Shown piece by piece: positions 54,901-64,000 of a DNA stretch of 64,000 nt (position 1 is the stretch's first letter; each line of letters begins with the position of its first letter). This DNA is from Eonycteris spelaea (Eukaryota; Chordata; Mammalia; Chiroptera; Pteropodidae), in the NCBI GenBank assembly GCA_003508835.1, contig PUFA01000182.1, positions 372,001-436,000 on the forward strand, written 5' to 3'. Both the position numbers and the translations under genes were made by a program. The notes under the pieces were generated by a model. It was not told where the DNA came from and ran no database searches. It worked only from the letters and a program-made list of their open reading frames with translations.

Positions 54901-56595
54901 TAATTTTCTTGTCCAGCAGAAATACTTGGACCAAGTAGAAAATGCCGGAATAGCGTTTGTATTTCTTTTTTGACTTACAATTTAGGCTTCATCTTGAGTC
55001 CGCCATGCCAAAGGCATCGAATATTTATGTTGTAAAAGCAGAAATTTTTAAAAATCCACATGCTTCTAATTAGAGAGATAAGCGGTTTCCCACAGCATTC
55101 TGGGTTTAATTTTCTCTGGTTGGGTGCTGAATCCCTAGCCATAAGGTAGCAGCAGGCTGCTCTGTGGGCCAGCCTGGGAAGGAAGGCATTTGTGTCTGCG
55201 GGTCGGTCGCCCCTGGATAGGAAAAGCCCATTTGGCGACTCTTCAGATGTACGGGTGAGTTAATGTTGTGCTGATCTTGCTTTCCTAAGGCTGTTTGGAA
55301 GTTCCCCTAAATCTTCTTTATGCAGTTCCTTTCATCCGACAGGCGTACGTGGTTAGGGCCCCCACCCCTGTTAAAGGGGTCTTAGTCACTTCTCACTCAG
55401 AAGAAATGCAGCCGCCTCTGCGGGGAGGCGGGGTCGCCCCGTGGTCATTTAGTTCACAGAGTGAGAGAAATGGCTCCGTGTTGTGGATGGTGCCAAGCCA
55501 GAGGTTTGGGGACTGGAGCCCATCTGTTCCAGGACACCAGCTTTGTAACCCATTTCTCAAGAAAAGAGTTGGCCTCAGAGCTCTCAGCCAGTGGAAAGCC
55601 CCCTCCCCAGAAGCCCAAGAACCACGTCAAGGAATGCCTTTCCAGGACAAGGGCTTCCGGATCTGGCTCTCTGACCCTGGTGGTTTTCCAAATGAGCCCC
55701 TGCCCGAGGCGCTTGGGTGAGCCTGGGAACATCCTAGGCCGAGGGGCTCCCTCCTCCAGCCGAACTCCCACCTGCACACCCAATAATAGAAAACCAGCTC
55801 TCCGGTGCCTCTGTCAGCTCGCCGGGTCACCCCACATTTGCACTCGTTGAGATGAGAAAGGGCTTCCTTCATCTCAGGTTTAAGCAGAACAAGCCGAAAG
55901 ATGCTGGAAGAGCGAGAGCCAGAGGGAGAACCTGGGCGCCTCATTCTGCAGCCACGTAGTGTCCCAGGCCTGCTTCCCTGCCTGTCCTAGTGGACAGGAA
56001 TGGTACTCAGGCAGCTCCCCTCATCAGTACCTTTGAGGAGATGTGTTATTAACCTGATTTGCCGTAATTGTCCCTGTTCCCCCTGATCGAGGCACTATGC
56101 CCCTTTGGCCACCAGAAGTGATTTTCCTCACTCAGCGGCCCCTAAGCAGACTCGCTCCATGCTAGGCTGCCTTGTAGTTTTGAAAACAAAGGTCCAGACT
56201 TCCTGCACACTGCAGAGCTCCCTGCAGAGCCAAAGTGCAGCAAGTCCACGTTCATTTCCCTTTGCACAGGTCTTCTTGGCCCATTCTCCTGGGCAGGAGC
56301 TGCTGAAGGTTGACCCATCGCTAGCCCTTCAGTCCCCACCCCCGTCCCCTGCCCCATGTTGCAGCCTTTATTTACATTGAAGGAAAATTGTCTTTTTTGC
56401 TCCCAGTCCTCTGCAGAGCAAAAAGACTTGTCGGATTCGGGAGAGGAACCTCAGGGGGAGGCTGAGGCCCCCCACCATGGCACAGGTCACCCCGAGTCAG
56501 CTGGTGAGCATGCCCTAGAGCCTCCTGCCCCTGCTAGTGCTTCAGCCAGCGCTTCTGAAGCCCAGCTTCCTCCTTTTCCGCAAGAACTGGCAGGG
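33928..56595 (+). CDS. RANBP3: RANBP3, Ran-binding protein 3 (first three coding exons, 3' partial)
   Basis: RanBP3 is a nuclear Ran-binding protein that acts as cofactor for CRM1-mediated export and also assists export of active beta-catenin and Smad2/3 (established knowledge). Exons present: 33928-33949, 51071-51126 and 56407-56595, with consistent phases. Their product begins MADLANEEKPAIAPPVFVFQ, then KDKGQK, then the optional acidic/proline-rich segment. The nuclear-localisation and phosphorylation segment, the FG-like motifs and the Ran-binding domain would follow in later exons, which I could not find before 64000. RANBP3 sits downstream of RFX2 in the same orientation, matching the human order. 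Confidence 0.93.
35040..35165 (+). mobile_element. MIR-like SINE fragment
   Basis: GAGGAAAACTGAGTTAGAGT, GATTAAGTGACTTGTCCAAG and TCATACGGCTAGTAAGGAGC follow the familiar MIR-type order. It is diverged; subfamily is not assigned. Confidence 0.6.
35720..36096 (+). mobile_element. L2 3' end, sense, with terminal (GAAT)n
   Basis: Clear L2 3' end: CTCCTTCACCTCCTTCAGGT, TATAAGCTCCATGAGGGCAA, AACAGTGCCTGGCACAGAGT and a final GAATGAATGAATGAATGAAT at about 36075-36096. Confidence 0.9.
36665..36845. mobile_element. MER5A-like DNA transposon
   Basis: GGCATCAGGATCACCGGAGG, AGCTTTCTTAAGACTACCAA and the terminal AGGCTTGACAACCACTGG match the pattern of MER5A, a short hAT-Charlie derivative with inverted ends. 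The left end GAGGCAGTGGCTGGCCA is decayed. Confidence 0.7.
37041..37065 (+). repeat. (TG)n microsatellite
   Basis: Pure TG dinucleotides for about 25 bases within RANBP3 intron 1. Confidence 0.95.
37245..37340 (+). mobile_element. MER20 fragment
   Basis: GGGGGGTGACAGCCAAAAAC, ATCTTTGGACATTGCAAAAT and CAGGGGCAGGGGGTGAGG are a rearranged or partial MER20 (hAT-Charlie). Three fuller copies lie within the next 4 kb. Confidence 0.6.
37370..37590 (+). mobile_element. MIR SINE
   Basis: AATTTGGGAAAATTCTTAAT, then CCTTTTGAACCTCAGTTTTC and TCACCAGTAAAATAGGAAGA, then a TGTGAGCTTTGGGTGAATTA block, are the core and 3' part of a MIR in sense orientation. Confidence 0.8.
37795..38032 (-). mobile_element. 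MER20 copy
   Basis: TTCTTAGCCTCAGCACTGTA, TGTTGTGGGGCTGCCCTGTG, CATTGCAGGATATTGATCAC and TATGACAACCAGAAATGTCT, ending GTTGAGAACCACTG. The whole length of a MER20 is recognisable. Confidence 0.85.
40100..40285. mobile_element. hAT-Charlie (MER58-type) fragment
   Basis: TATTGAGTATCCTCAATAGT, then AAAGGGGTCCCAAGACCAAA and GGTTTGAGAACCACCGGCAG resemble one end of a MER58-type element. The family name is tentative. Confidence 0.5.
40480..40655 (-). mobile_element. MER20 copy, partial
   Basis: GTGCATCACAGGGTGTTTAG, CAATATTCTTGACTTCAACC, TGTCTCCAGACATCAGATGT and GGAGGCAAAATCACCCCCAT follow MER20 order but lack the first end. Confidence 0.75.
40855..41075 (-). mobile_element. MER20 copy, full length
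   Basis: GCAGGGTTTCTCAACCTCAG, CACAGTTGACATTTGGAATT, TAACCAAAAATGTCTCCAGA and AGTGAGAACTCCTGG mark both ends and the middle. Confidence 0.88.
42050..42700 (+). mobile_element. L2 3' region, sense
   Basis: Long L2 match: GGACTACTCCTGGAGGCTCC, ACTTTCCTGCTTGGACTCCT, TTCAGATGACACCTCAGAGA, TGCCTGGCACATAGTAGGTG and CTCAGTAAATTATGCTG. A short stretch at 42155-42190 with TTTATTACAGAACTTTTCTA looks like foreign L1-type sequence inserted in it. The 213-codon open frame over this element is not a gene. Confidence 0.85.
42925..43135 (+). mobile_element. MIR-like SINE
   Basis: AGGAATTCATATTGCGTGCC, CACTTTATATGCATCATTTC and TGAGCAAATGAGAACAGTGT resemble an old MIR. Confidence 0.55.
43290..43302 (-). promoter_or_regulatory. 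CTCF-like core motif, reverse
   Basis: The minus strand reads CCACTAGATGGCA, a perfect fit to CCASYAGRKGGCR. It lies in RANBP3 intron 1. A weaker motif in the same orientation (CCAGGAGATGGCA, one mismatch) is at 48438-48450. Confidence 0.6.
43605..43795 (+). mobile_element. MIR SINE
   Basis: TTACCAGCTTTGTGACTTTA, AGCAAAGCACCTGTCTGTCC, TAGAGATGATAAATAGTATC and GACATTAAATGAGA follow the MIR core and 3' region. Confidence 0.75.
44093..44105. promoter_or_regulatory. RANBP3: RFX X-box motif in RANBP3 intron 1
   Basis: GTCGCCTAGCAAC fits the imperfect palindrome GTNRCC-N-RGYAAC bound by RFX1-3 dimers. Both half-sites are complete with a one-base spacer. Flanks GAGAGGC and AGCATGG are GC-rich relative to the region. 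It is inferred to be an RFX binding site, with RFX2 itself encoded next door. Confidence 0.6.
45115..45315 (+). mobile_element. MIR SINE
   Basis: ACCTGGGCTTCAGAGTCAGG, then CTCACCTGGATTGGAGACCC, GTTGTAAAGATTAGGACAAT and AAAGCGCTGGGCACCTGCCT span most of a MIR. This one is comparatively well kept. Confidence 0.85.
47395..47660 (+). mobile_element. L2-type fragments
   Basis: TGGTGCCTTGCACAGAATAA, GGGCTTAATAAATATTTATG and then CAAACATTTATTGAATGATT are typical of L2 ends. Boundaries are loose and two separate fragments may be present. Confidence 0.5.
48355..48505 (+). mobile_element. L2-type fragment
   Basis: ATCAAATATTTGTGAATTCC, GCAGGGCACCAAGTACTGAC, and TTGGTCGGGGAGACAGGCCG resemble the internal 3' portion of an L2. 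Confidence 0.5.
48665..48812 (+). repeat. Target-site duplication around the 5S pseudogene
   Basis: AAAAATCAGCATCTC at 48665-48679 and AAATCTGCATCTC at about 48800-48812 flank the 5S copy with one mismatch over 13 bases. The downstream copy follows an A-tract of about nine bases. This is the signature of LINE-1-mediated retrotransposition. Confidence 0.8.
48681..48792 (+). pseudogene. 5S rRNA retropseudogene
   Basis: Nearly the whole 5S rRNA is recognisable: TCTACGGCCGTGCCACCCTG, AACAAGCCCGATTCCCTCTG, ATCTTGGAAGCTAAGCGGGG, TCGTGCCTGGTTAGTACTTG and GATGGGAAACC, ending GGTGCTGTAGGCATT. It is about 112 bases against 121 for the gene. Bases are missing between the GAAACCACCTAGG part and the GGTGCTGTAGGC end. 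The internal promoter region (AGCTAAGC, then GATGGGA) is changed at several bases. It has an A-tail and target-site duplication, so it is a processed copy and not a functional gene. Confidence 0.93.
50815..50915 (-). mobile_element. L1 3' fragment, antisense
   Basis: TTTTTATTGATGTATAAATG and CATTGTCATAAACTGAACAC resemble a reverse-complemented L1 3' UTR, just upstream of exon 2. Confidence 0.5.
51071..51126 (+). CDS. RANBP3: RANBP3 exon 2 (EKPAIAPPVFVFQKDKGQK)
   Basis: 56 bases. AA completes Glu, then KPAIAPPVFVFQKDKGQK. The acceptor is a T-rich tract ending TTTTTGCAG at 51062-51070 and the donor is GTAAGG at 51127. The end is phase 0, so the next exon can be skipped or used without shifting the frame, matching the two RanBP3 isoform classes known in human. 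Confidence 0.97.
51405..51480 (+). repeat. Polypurine (GA-rich) tract
   Basis: Nearly all purine on the plus strand (for example GGGAGAGGAAGGGGGAGGAG-like runs), interrupted only by a few pyrimidines. Such tracts can adopt triplex or H-DNA structures and are often length-variable. Confidence 0.75.
52618..52835 (+). mobile_element. hAT-Charlie-type MER element, near full length
   Basis: GCCTGTTTTTGTAAATAAAG, TTTTATTGATGCACAGCTAC, GTATCTGGCCCTTTACAGAA and AAAGTTTGCCCCCCAG are in the normal order for this common mammalian nonautonomous DNA transposon. It is the opposite orientation of the copy at 9425-9595. I do not assign a family number. Confidence 0.8.
53585..53960 (-). mobile_element. L1M 3' fragment, antisense
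   Basis: CAACTTTTTATTTTGAAATT, TTCCAATCTTCAGAAAAGTT, AATTGTCACCCAAATGTCCT and TTATAGCTATTTTTGAGCC resemble reverse-complemented old L1 3' UTR. Confidence 0.65.
56407..56595 (+). CDS. RANBP3: RANBP3 exon 3, optional acidic/proline-rich segment
   Basis: 189 bases, exactly 63 codons, phase 0 at both ends. It encodes SSAEQKDLSDSGEEPQGEAE, APHHGTGHPESAGEHALEPP and APASASASASEAQLPPFPQE, ending LAG. The acceptor is GCTCCCAG and the donor GTAAGT at 56596. It corresponds to the 68-residue insert that distinguishes the long human isoform from the short one. It is five codons shorter here because the human proline run is replaced by an Ala-Ser dipeptide run. It is therefore probably a cassette exon. 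Confidence 0.95.
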
Positions 56596-59500
56596 GTAAG
56601 TCCGCCTCCACCCAGCATTCCAGGCTGGGAGTCCCAGCCCGGACCAGCCCCTTTCCCTCTGGGTCCCTCAGACCCGGACCCAAGGTCATGAGCAGCTTAT
56701 GATAACTGAAAAGGAGACCAGGATTTCTTTAGCATTCCTGCTGCCAAAAAGTCAGGGAAGATTAGGGCCCCTTTTACATTGAGACTTCTCCAGCTGAGGG
56801 AATATTTCCTGATGCAAGAAGCTAATCTTGTTTCCTGAAAGAGACAAGTGGTCAAAGAGGAATTGAGGAACGGGTAGGACCTTCCAAATCAAATTCAACC
56901 TCTTTTTCCTCCTTCTGTTTTTTCTTTCTTCCCTCCCTGAATATGAGCCTTTAAGTTCATTGTCTTAGAAAAACAAGGAGCTCTGACTTCTTGATCTATA
57001 GGAAGAGAACGTATCCAACGCCAGCCAGTTGCTTTGCAAGCCGGTTATGTCTGGACTGTGGTTAGGCTGTGAACTGCTTGTCTTCAGTCAAAGCAGGAGG
57101 AGGAGAAGACTCTTCTTTGACTTCAGAGGGAACCTCTGAGCCTTTCTCTTTGTGTTAAGAAGGCTTTTAAAGACGATAGGTAGAGAAGATTGTGAACTTC
57201 CGAGGACGAAGAATGTCCTGAGTGTTTGGAGTTTGATAGATTGGGAAAGGTAAACATCATTGTACATTCAGGACAGAAAAGTCCGTCCTCTATGTACCTC
57301 GTGCAAGGGTCCCCCATCCTCATGACAGGGAAAAATTTACAAGAAAACAGAGGACCCCACTCTGCCGTGCGGAACACTGAGCAGCCTTCCAGGGCCTCAC
57401 AATCCCAGACCTTTAGTGATTCCTTGTGTCACATCACCAGTCCCTGTGTTCTTCAGAAAGCCATTAACATTCAGCTAGAGCCACCAAATTCTGGGATACA
57501 AGGAGGAGGTCGTGTTCAGCCGAGATGAGATCGGAGTCATGGTTTAACACAGGAGGAATCAGTGTGCGGTGGAGAACGTCTTTACCATGGGAGTGGACGG
57601 GGGCAGTTTTTCCTGGCGTAGAAGTGTGTGTGGGGTAAGGTAGTGTACTCAGAAGCTCAATAAAGAGTCCAGCCAGGAAGCACACGTTTGGAGCGTTCTG
57701 GCATCACAGCCCTCACATGAGAGCCAACATGGCAAGAATTAGGAGGTGATCGCTGTTTTGGTTGGGGGCAGAGCAGCTCCTGGCACCTTCTCGTGAGTCA
57801 GGCGTTGTGAGTTATTGTGCCTTCAGCCTTTACGCACAGGGGACAAGGTGTTCTCAGTGCCCTGAGGACAGGTGACCATCATGCGGATCTGTCTGAGAGG
57901 TCAGTTGGCCTTCTGCAGCTGCCTGGTTTAAAACACAACTTACAGAGGCATCTCCACGTGGGGAAGGTGGTGAGGGTTTTTAGCTGAGACGACTAGATCT
58001 CAGCTTGTGGCACAGCACCTACTCTTCCAGGGGCACACGGCTGTTTGGGGGCCCTCTGGCTTCTAATGCCCACTTGGTGAGACCGGTGGGTCCCCACCTC
58101 ACAAGAGGCGTGTGCAGGAAGTGCCCTGGGGACTCTCACCTTCCACCTGCAAGCAGTCTAGACGTCGATCTCAGAGGCCCAGCCTCTCTGTTCTTGTGGA
58201 CTTTGGGTTGGAGGCTCTTATCCTGAGAAAGTCAGTCAGTCCCCAGACTGGCAAATGCAAGGTCAAGTGTTCTGGCAGGGAACCTGGGATGGGTTGTGAA
58301 GTCACTGTGGGAAAGAGCCAGGAGGAGCAGTTTATGAATGTAACAGCACCGTGGTGAAGGCCATACATGTGATATACACACATGAAATGTTTCATGTCAG
58401 CATTTGTAACCATAGGAATGCCCAGTTCCGTCAGAAGTCCCGGCAAGCGCCACTGTCACATCAGTTGGGGACAGCTCTAAGGGCTCACCCAGGGCTCACT
58501 CCATGGGGCTCTCAGCAGAGAAAACCCTGGCTGGTTGCTAATGGCTCCCACAGTAGTTGGCTTTCTTTGCTGATTGGGCATGTTCAAGGCAAAGTACACT
58601 TTGGTTTTTAGGTCAATTAGGGCATAAATCAAGGTGAACAGAACCCAACCCCAGCTTCTCGGGCTTAGATTTTTCCTTGTTTAACTCATTGCTTTTGCAT
58701 CAGAACAGACTTGGATCTTGTTCTGTATGACACTGGAGTTCAGGAAACCGCCTACAAGTAACTCAGCAGATCTCATCCATCACGTCCAGTCTCTTCTCTG
58801 CCGCGTTCTGATCCCTCGGGGATTTGTAAGCGCCAGCTCCTCATAATAAATAGTGGCTCACTGAATCATTTCTTATAAGGGGCCCTGATCATCTTTCAGT
58901 CTCATCAGCACTCTGGCTATGGAAGACTCAGTAACAGGAAAAAGTCTCTATATATCAGACTTCCTGGCTTTCAGAAGGCAGTTTGCAGAAGACCAAACCA
59001 CTTTCAGATTTAGTTCTTCAGTCCAGAGAAAGCGAGCAGCTTAGTGCTTACCCTGAGCCTGGCTGAAGTCTGCTGGACTACAGGTCTGAGCCAGGGCGCT
59101 GACAAGCCTAAAATCTGTTTATGAGACCCACCAGGAAGCTTAGAAAGATTCTGGAACAAGCCCCCTGGCTGGACAGCTTCCCTCATCCCCCAGCTCCTGA
59201 CAGGCTCTGACCCTTATTCCACCCCCGCCCAACTTCATGTCTTTGGGGACCACCTCTGCTGTTCTTCTCTCAGTGTCTGCCTTTTTGGTGAGAATCTCTG
59301 AGCCAGTTGCCTCAGTAACAGAATAAACAGCATCAGATTGGCCCACAGTTTATGTGAAAACAAGGACGCGTCAGCAGGCCCCGCTCTTAATTGATTTTTC
59401 AGCTCGCAGCCGGCCGACTGTAACTAGTCGGTGCAGACTGGAGTCGCTGAGGCCTAGGCAGGCCCAGTGTTGTCCCGTGTGTCCTGGAAGGAGTTTACCT

Positions 59501-62500
59501 GACTCGGTCTTGCTTTCTGGTCTTTTCCAGGAGGTTAGGAAGGCAGCGGCCTTCACCCCTGCATACTACCTGTGTGTCTGTCGGTGTCAGCTTCTGAGAC
59601 AGTCTCCAATTCTGTCCCCTTCCCTGGACTGGCACCTCTGTCCCCCTTGAGGCCACACTAGGCAGCCTTACAAGAGCTAAGTGTTTTTTTTGGAGGAAGA
59701 CAATCCTTAGTAAATGTAGCAATCATAATTTTCACCATTTCATCCTTTATACGAAGAACAGAGGCTTCCCACCCCTGCAGTCCCATTCTAGGTTAGACAT
59801 CACCTCCAATTTTGTGCTTGGCGACAGGGACTGACACGCCTCCCAGAGCGAGCTGCTTCCCCTGGGAGTCATTCCAGCGTCTTCTCCGGCGAGAGGGCGG
59901 CTGCTGCCTGCCCTTGCCCGGCCGCAGGGCTGCAAGACTGTCCCGACGCACGCAGTGAGTGGCTCCTTCCATTCTTGCAGGCCAGCCTGCTTCCCAGGCT
60001 GCAGCGGGTGCGCATGCACACACACACGCACGGAGCTAGGAAGACTTCGTCTTTTATGAACCTGCTTCATTCAGTCACACCATCCCGATGCCAGAGAAAC
60101 CAGTGGAAAGGTTATCTCTGTTCTTCATTGCCTTCTTAGTGTTAGTTGGGAATACTTTTTTCATTGAGTCTCAAATGGATGCTGACCCCAGCGTCGTCCA
60201 GCCATTATCCTCATAGAGGTGCATTCTGGTATGGGAAGAGGCAGAGGAGGAAATAGGGCTTCTGCACTCAGCTTTTGTCTTTGCTCCCCGCGCCACCCCC
60301 CACCCCCCCGGGAAGCACAGGTCCCGAAAGCCTGTGTGTAGACCTCTCCTCCCACAAGGCCTTATAGGGACGACCCCTCGGGTCTGAGGAGTTGAAGTCC
60401 CAGGCATTGTTCTAGACTGACCCCTGAGTAGCAGCTCCCTTAGCCCCCAGATGGCTTTGACATGGAAGAGGGCCTGGCCACCAACCTGCTGTATCCAAGG
60501 AAAGTGTTGGTGGAGCCGGCATTGGCCTTCTATGGGTTGGGGCAGTGGGGCTTGAAGGGAGGTTGCTGTACCCCAGACCTTTTCCTGCTTTGGGGGACGA
60601 CAGCACGAGGCAGCTGAAAGCAAACTCAGCCCTTCTCCAGCGGGGTGTGGGAGGCAGACTGCACCTCACCTGGGCATCTGGTGAGGATTTCTAGAAGTCG
60701 GCACATCCAAAGGCACATAGAAATGACTTCGCCGTACATTCTGTCTTCCTGCTTGCTTACGCTAGGTTTTTTTTGAGGAGAGTTGTCAGCATCATTTTTC
60801 TCATGGCTCTGAGTTAGCCGTTTCAGACCCAGCATGAGGGTTCTAACAGTTTCTGGAAGGTTCTCTAAGAGAGTCTTCCTGTGTCATCCTTCCCAAGCCC
60901 TGGCCTCCTAGCTTTTCCAGGGCTAAGAGGCCTTCCGCATGCCTGTGGGATTGTTTTTAGAAGAGACTAAGAGCGAGGATTTGAGGGTCTCCTGGAGTCT
61001 GGGGTCTAGGAGTGTCTGAATCTTTCCTGGCCAGGCAACCGTTCTTCTCCAGGTCACCACAGGGGTTACAGTGGAAGACTTGGGCTCCAGGCCTGTCAGG
61101 TCTGTTGTGCACTGTGTCCGGGGTGTTACGTAGCGAGCTGTGAGCAGGACAGACAGGGCAAGGCCTCGCAGCAGGAGAGGGGCACCAGCCAGGTCCATTA
61201 GATCATTTCCGACCGTGCCATGCAGAGCAATGCAGAGGCCTGAGAGAGGCCGAGGTTGGAGAGCTGCCCCTGCTCTGGCGCAGGTAGGCAGGGGCACTGG
61301 TTCGCCCTGGAGGAGGGCGAGGGGGCCCCGCAAAGCGGACCTGCAAGGGAAGCTTTCTAGGCCTTGGGACCAGCGCACGGAGAGGGAACGCTGGGGCGGG
61401 AACAGTGCTGATGTGCACAGGAAACATGAAGGAGACAGGCTGGAGTGTGACAGCAAGGACGGGTGGTGCGGTTGGGCCAGGCGACCTGGTTACCCGGACC
61501 CTGAGAGGTAGGGCGAAGGCCCAGAGGCTCCATCTCCTGGCCTGGGGAGAGGGTCCTAGTGCCCATCAGATTCTCAAGGTGATCCAAGTACCTGAGGTTT
61601 TTGGGTATCATTAGCAGGGGTAAGGAAGTTAGGTGTGGTTAATAAGAGAGCCCCAAAATGAAGCAAACACTGGCAGAACCGAAGGGAGAAGCAGATGATT
61701 CAGTCAGAGCAGCTGGAGACCTCAGTGCCACACTTTCGGTTGTCGGTAGGACACCCAGAAGGACGGATGGGGACATCGACTCGAACAGCACAAACCCAGG
61801 CCACCCCGGCGTGTCTGCAGAGTGCCCCACCCCGCAGCCGCAGAGCAGACGCTCCCCTCACGGACACGCGCACGTTCTCCAGGGTGGACCACTTGCTAGG
61901 CCGCAGACCCAGTCTCAGCAAACCTCAAAGGATTGAAATCATAGTCTTCTCTGACCACAGTGGCATGAAATTAGAAACCTATTGCAGAAGGAGCCCTGGA
62001 AGAGTCACACACGGAAACGAACTGGGCAGCCAGCAGGGCCGAGGAAAGCTGAGCAGGGCAGCCTCTGCGGCTGCTGAGGAAGCACGAGGAAACTTGGGCC
62101 ACCGGCCGGGCCATGGGCCATTGCTCTGCCTCAGCCTGGGGGACACGGGCTTGCACAGCCGCTCCACGGCCCTTTACTGAGCTGATGCCAAGAGCAGGCT
62201 CCTGCTGTGTGGGACCGTGGGCCAGTCCCCTGGGAACTTGGAGGCCGGTGAGGACCCTGCCATGGTCGGAGTGAGAGGGTGGCGATGCCAGAGGACCAAG
62301 GGCTTTGTTCTCACATGGGATGTCAAAGGGAAGAAGGGCGTCAGTGGATGAGGGAGCAGCATCTCCATAGTCCAGAGAGGGCGGCCATTTCCAGGTCCCA
62401 GAGTCAGTCCAGGAAGTGGTAGATCCACAGGACCTGCAGAGCCACAGGACTTGAGGATAGGGGCAGAGGTGGGCTGGGGATGGGTGGGCCCACCGCAAGG

Positions 62501-64000
62501 AGTTGGAGGGAGGCTGGAGCCTGCGCCTTCGTAATGCTGCCCAGGAAAGGGCATTTTCCCACAGAAGGCCTGACGTGCCCGTGACAGCTCTGCTACCGGA
62601 CGTCATGCTGGACCCTGGCCTGCAGAATCATGGCGCTGTGGGAGTGTGTCTCAGTCCCCGTGCTAAGTCCTGCGTGCGGGACCTTCCTCTTATCCCCTCT
62701 GAGGGTCCCCAGACCTGGCCCTCAACTCCCATCTGCCCCCAGGACATTGCTCCGCATCCAGCTCTCCAGTTCAGGCCTAAGCTCTGAGCTCTGAAGCCCC
62801 GCCCGAGAGTGTAAGGTCCAGCAGAACTGAGCCTGCTGGGAGAGGGTGACCACAGCCAGGTGTGCGTGGCCACAAACGGGACGGTTACAAGGCCAGGTGC
62901 TGGGCTGAGCAGGCATCACCTACTTATCCTGTTGACCCCTTGCCAGCTCCCTGTGGGGGCTGTGTCAGTGCCCCATTGTCCAAGGGAGCTACTTTGCCGA
63001 GGTTTTCGTTTGGGCAGTGGCAGAGCCGGGGGAAACTGCCTGGGTCTACAAGCCTTCGAGGGGATGTCAAGCAGTTCGTGCTCCTTGTGGTCACCGTGGT
63101 TAGTTCACAGCTGCCCCGGAGACCGTTGAACCCATTACGACAAGGGTTTGTGTTCTCCAAGCACATGGATGGATGGTCCTCTCTGAGCCTCCCAGTCCCC
63201 AGGTCACACTTGGGGACATGTCATTCTCCCTTTCACAGACATTTCCAGGGAGCTCTCAGGACACAGACTTGAGCAAGAAGCCCAAGCTGGCTTTTCTGAC
63301 TCAAACCCAACTTATCAGCTCACACAGAAGGGGCGTCCAGCTTAGGACCCTTCGCTCACTGTCCAGGCTCTCACCATCCTACAGGAAACGGATCCACACA
63401 CACCGGATCCAAACACCACTGCAAGCTGAGGTGGTGTTTACATTTTTAAAAGATCGTAAAAACAAAAGCAATATATAACGTGGCTCACAAAGCTGAAAAT
63501 ATTTTCTGGACCTTTATGAAAAAGTGTGCTGCGCCTGGCTTTAGGGATTTCTCACCAGGGCAGAATTTGAGGTCCCCAACTTTAGTTGGACAGAGAGAGG
63601 GTGCCAGGTCACCAGAGTCCAGCTGCCCGGCTTAGGAGGTCCCCCAGGCTTCCTCGTCAGCAGTGAGCTGGTTACTGCTCCACACCATTTGGGCGCGCGG
63701 AGCGGCTTCATGTGCACTGTCTGGGTTCATTCCTCATAGCTCCCCCAGGCAGCTGGTCATCATTTAGCTGAACTTGAGCCCTAGGGGCTTTTCTGGAAAC
63801 GTGGTTCCTCTGCTGGCGCTTAAACAGTGCCCCAGGAGGAGAGGTGTCCACCCTCCTTGGTTGCTTTGGCTGCTGAGTTCTCAAGAAGCACAGTTCCCTG
63901 AGAAGGGATGGACCTGCGGGTCGTGCGTTGTCCCAGATTGGGAGGGGACTCATTTTAAGACATCTTAATTGCTCCTTGTTCACATTCTGAAACTAAAGGT
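56596..64000 (+). other. RANBP3: RANBP3 intron 3, truncated by window end
   Basis: At least 7.4 kb of intron. I searched for the next RANBP3 coding segment (acidic, then a KRER nuclear-localisation motif) and did not find it. Mostly unique sequence with no strong repeat; a C-rich tract is at about 60290-60310 and a short (CA)n at about 60016-60030. Open frames such as 60923-61456 minus and 61971-62606 minus show no family resemblance. Confidence 0.65.

Larger units (their letters stand above)
51127..56406 (+). other. RANBP3: RANBP3 intron 2 (5.3 kb)
   Basis: Holds a polypurine tract (about 51405-51480), a hAT-Charlie element (52618-52835) and an antisense L1 fragment (53585-53960). Elsewhere I see AT-rich unique sequence at 54060-55120 and moderately GC-rich unique sequence after it. 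No alternative exon is obvious. Confidence 0.65.

Overview
The window is nuclear DNA from a placental mammal. It carries interrupted genes with GT-AG introns, CpG-rich promoters and fossil mammalian repeats (L1, L2, MIR, hAT-Charlie/MER20/MER5, a class I endogenous retrovirus). I see no Alu (primate) and no B1/B2 (rodent) elements, and none of the tRNA-derived SINEs I know from carnivores, ruminants or pigs. A non-primate, non-rodent placental is therefore likely, but I cannot name the species.

Two genes lie head-to-tail on the + strand. Positions 1-22575 hold the 3' two thirds of RFX2, a winged-helix transcription factor of ciliogenesis and spermatogenesis. Thirteen coding exons with consistent phases cover roughly codon 175 to the stop at 22573-22575. 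The exon at 15243-15391 is one base short (149 instead of 150), which breaks the frame; every other exon is intact. The 5' exons lie before the window.

Positions 22576-33650 are the RFX2 3' UTR plus an intergenic stretch. It contains an isolated CpG island (about 25300-25730) next to a CTCF-like site, an L1 3' end, an L2 and a (TG)n. It also contains a minus-strand, heavily deleted gammaretrovirus-like provirus (29047-31931). The gag end of that provirus is replaced by a near-perfect 47-bp fold-back palindrome at 31623-31731.

A CpG-island promoter at about 33600-34500, with four NRF1-like palindromes, an E2F-like site and a YY1-like element at the start codon, opens RANBP3, the Ran-binding cofactor of the exportin CRM1. 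Three RANBP3 coding exons are present (33928-33949, 51071-51126, 56407-56595), separated by 17.1-kb and 5.3-kb introns. The remaining exons lie beyond the window. The introns hold MIR, L2, MER20 and MER5 fossils, a retrotransposed 5S rRNA pseudogene (48681-48792), a perfect RFX X-box motif (44093-44105) and a CTCF-like motif (43290-43302).

The RFX2-RANBP3 order and shared orientation match the arrangement I know from human 19p13.3. I see no other protein-coding gene. The many long open frames in GC-rich introns have no family resemblance and overlap real exons, repeats or UTR. No wholly new biological system is evident. The most unusual items are the retroviral fold-back, the exact 100-bp-period minisatellite in an RFX2 intron, the RFX2 frameshift, the orphan CpG island and the X-box inside the neighbour of an RFX gene.
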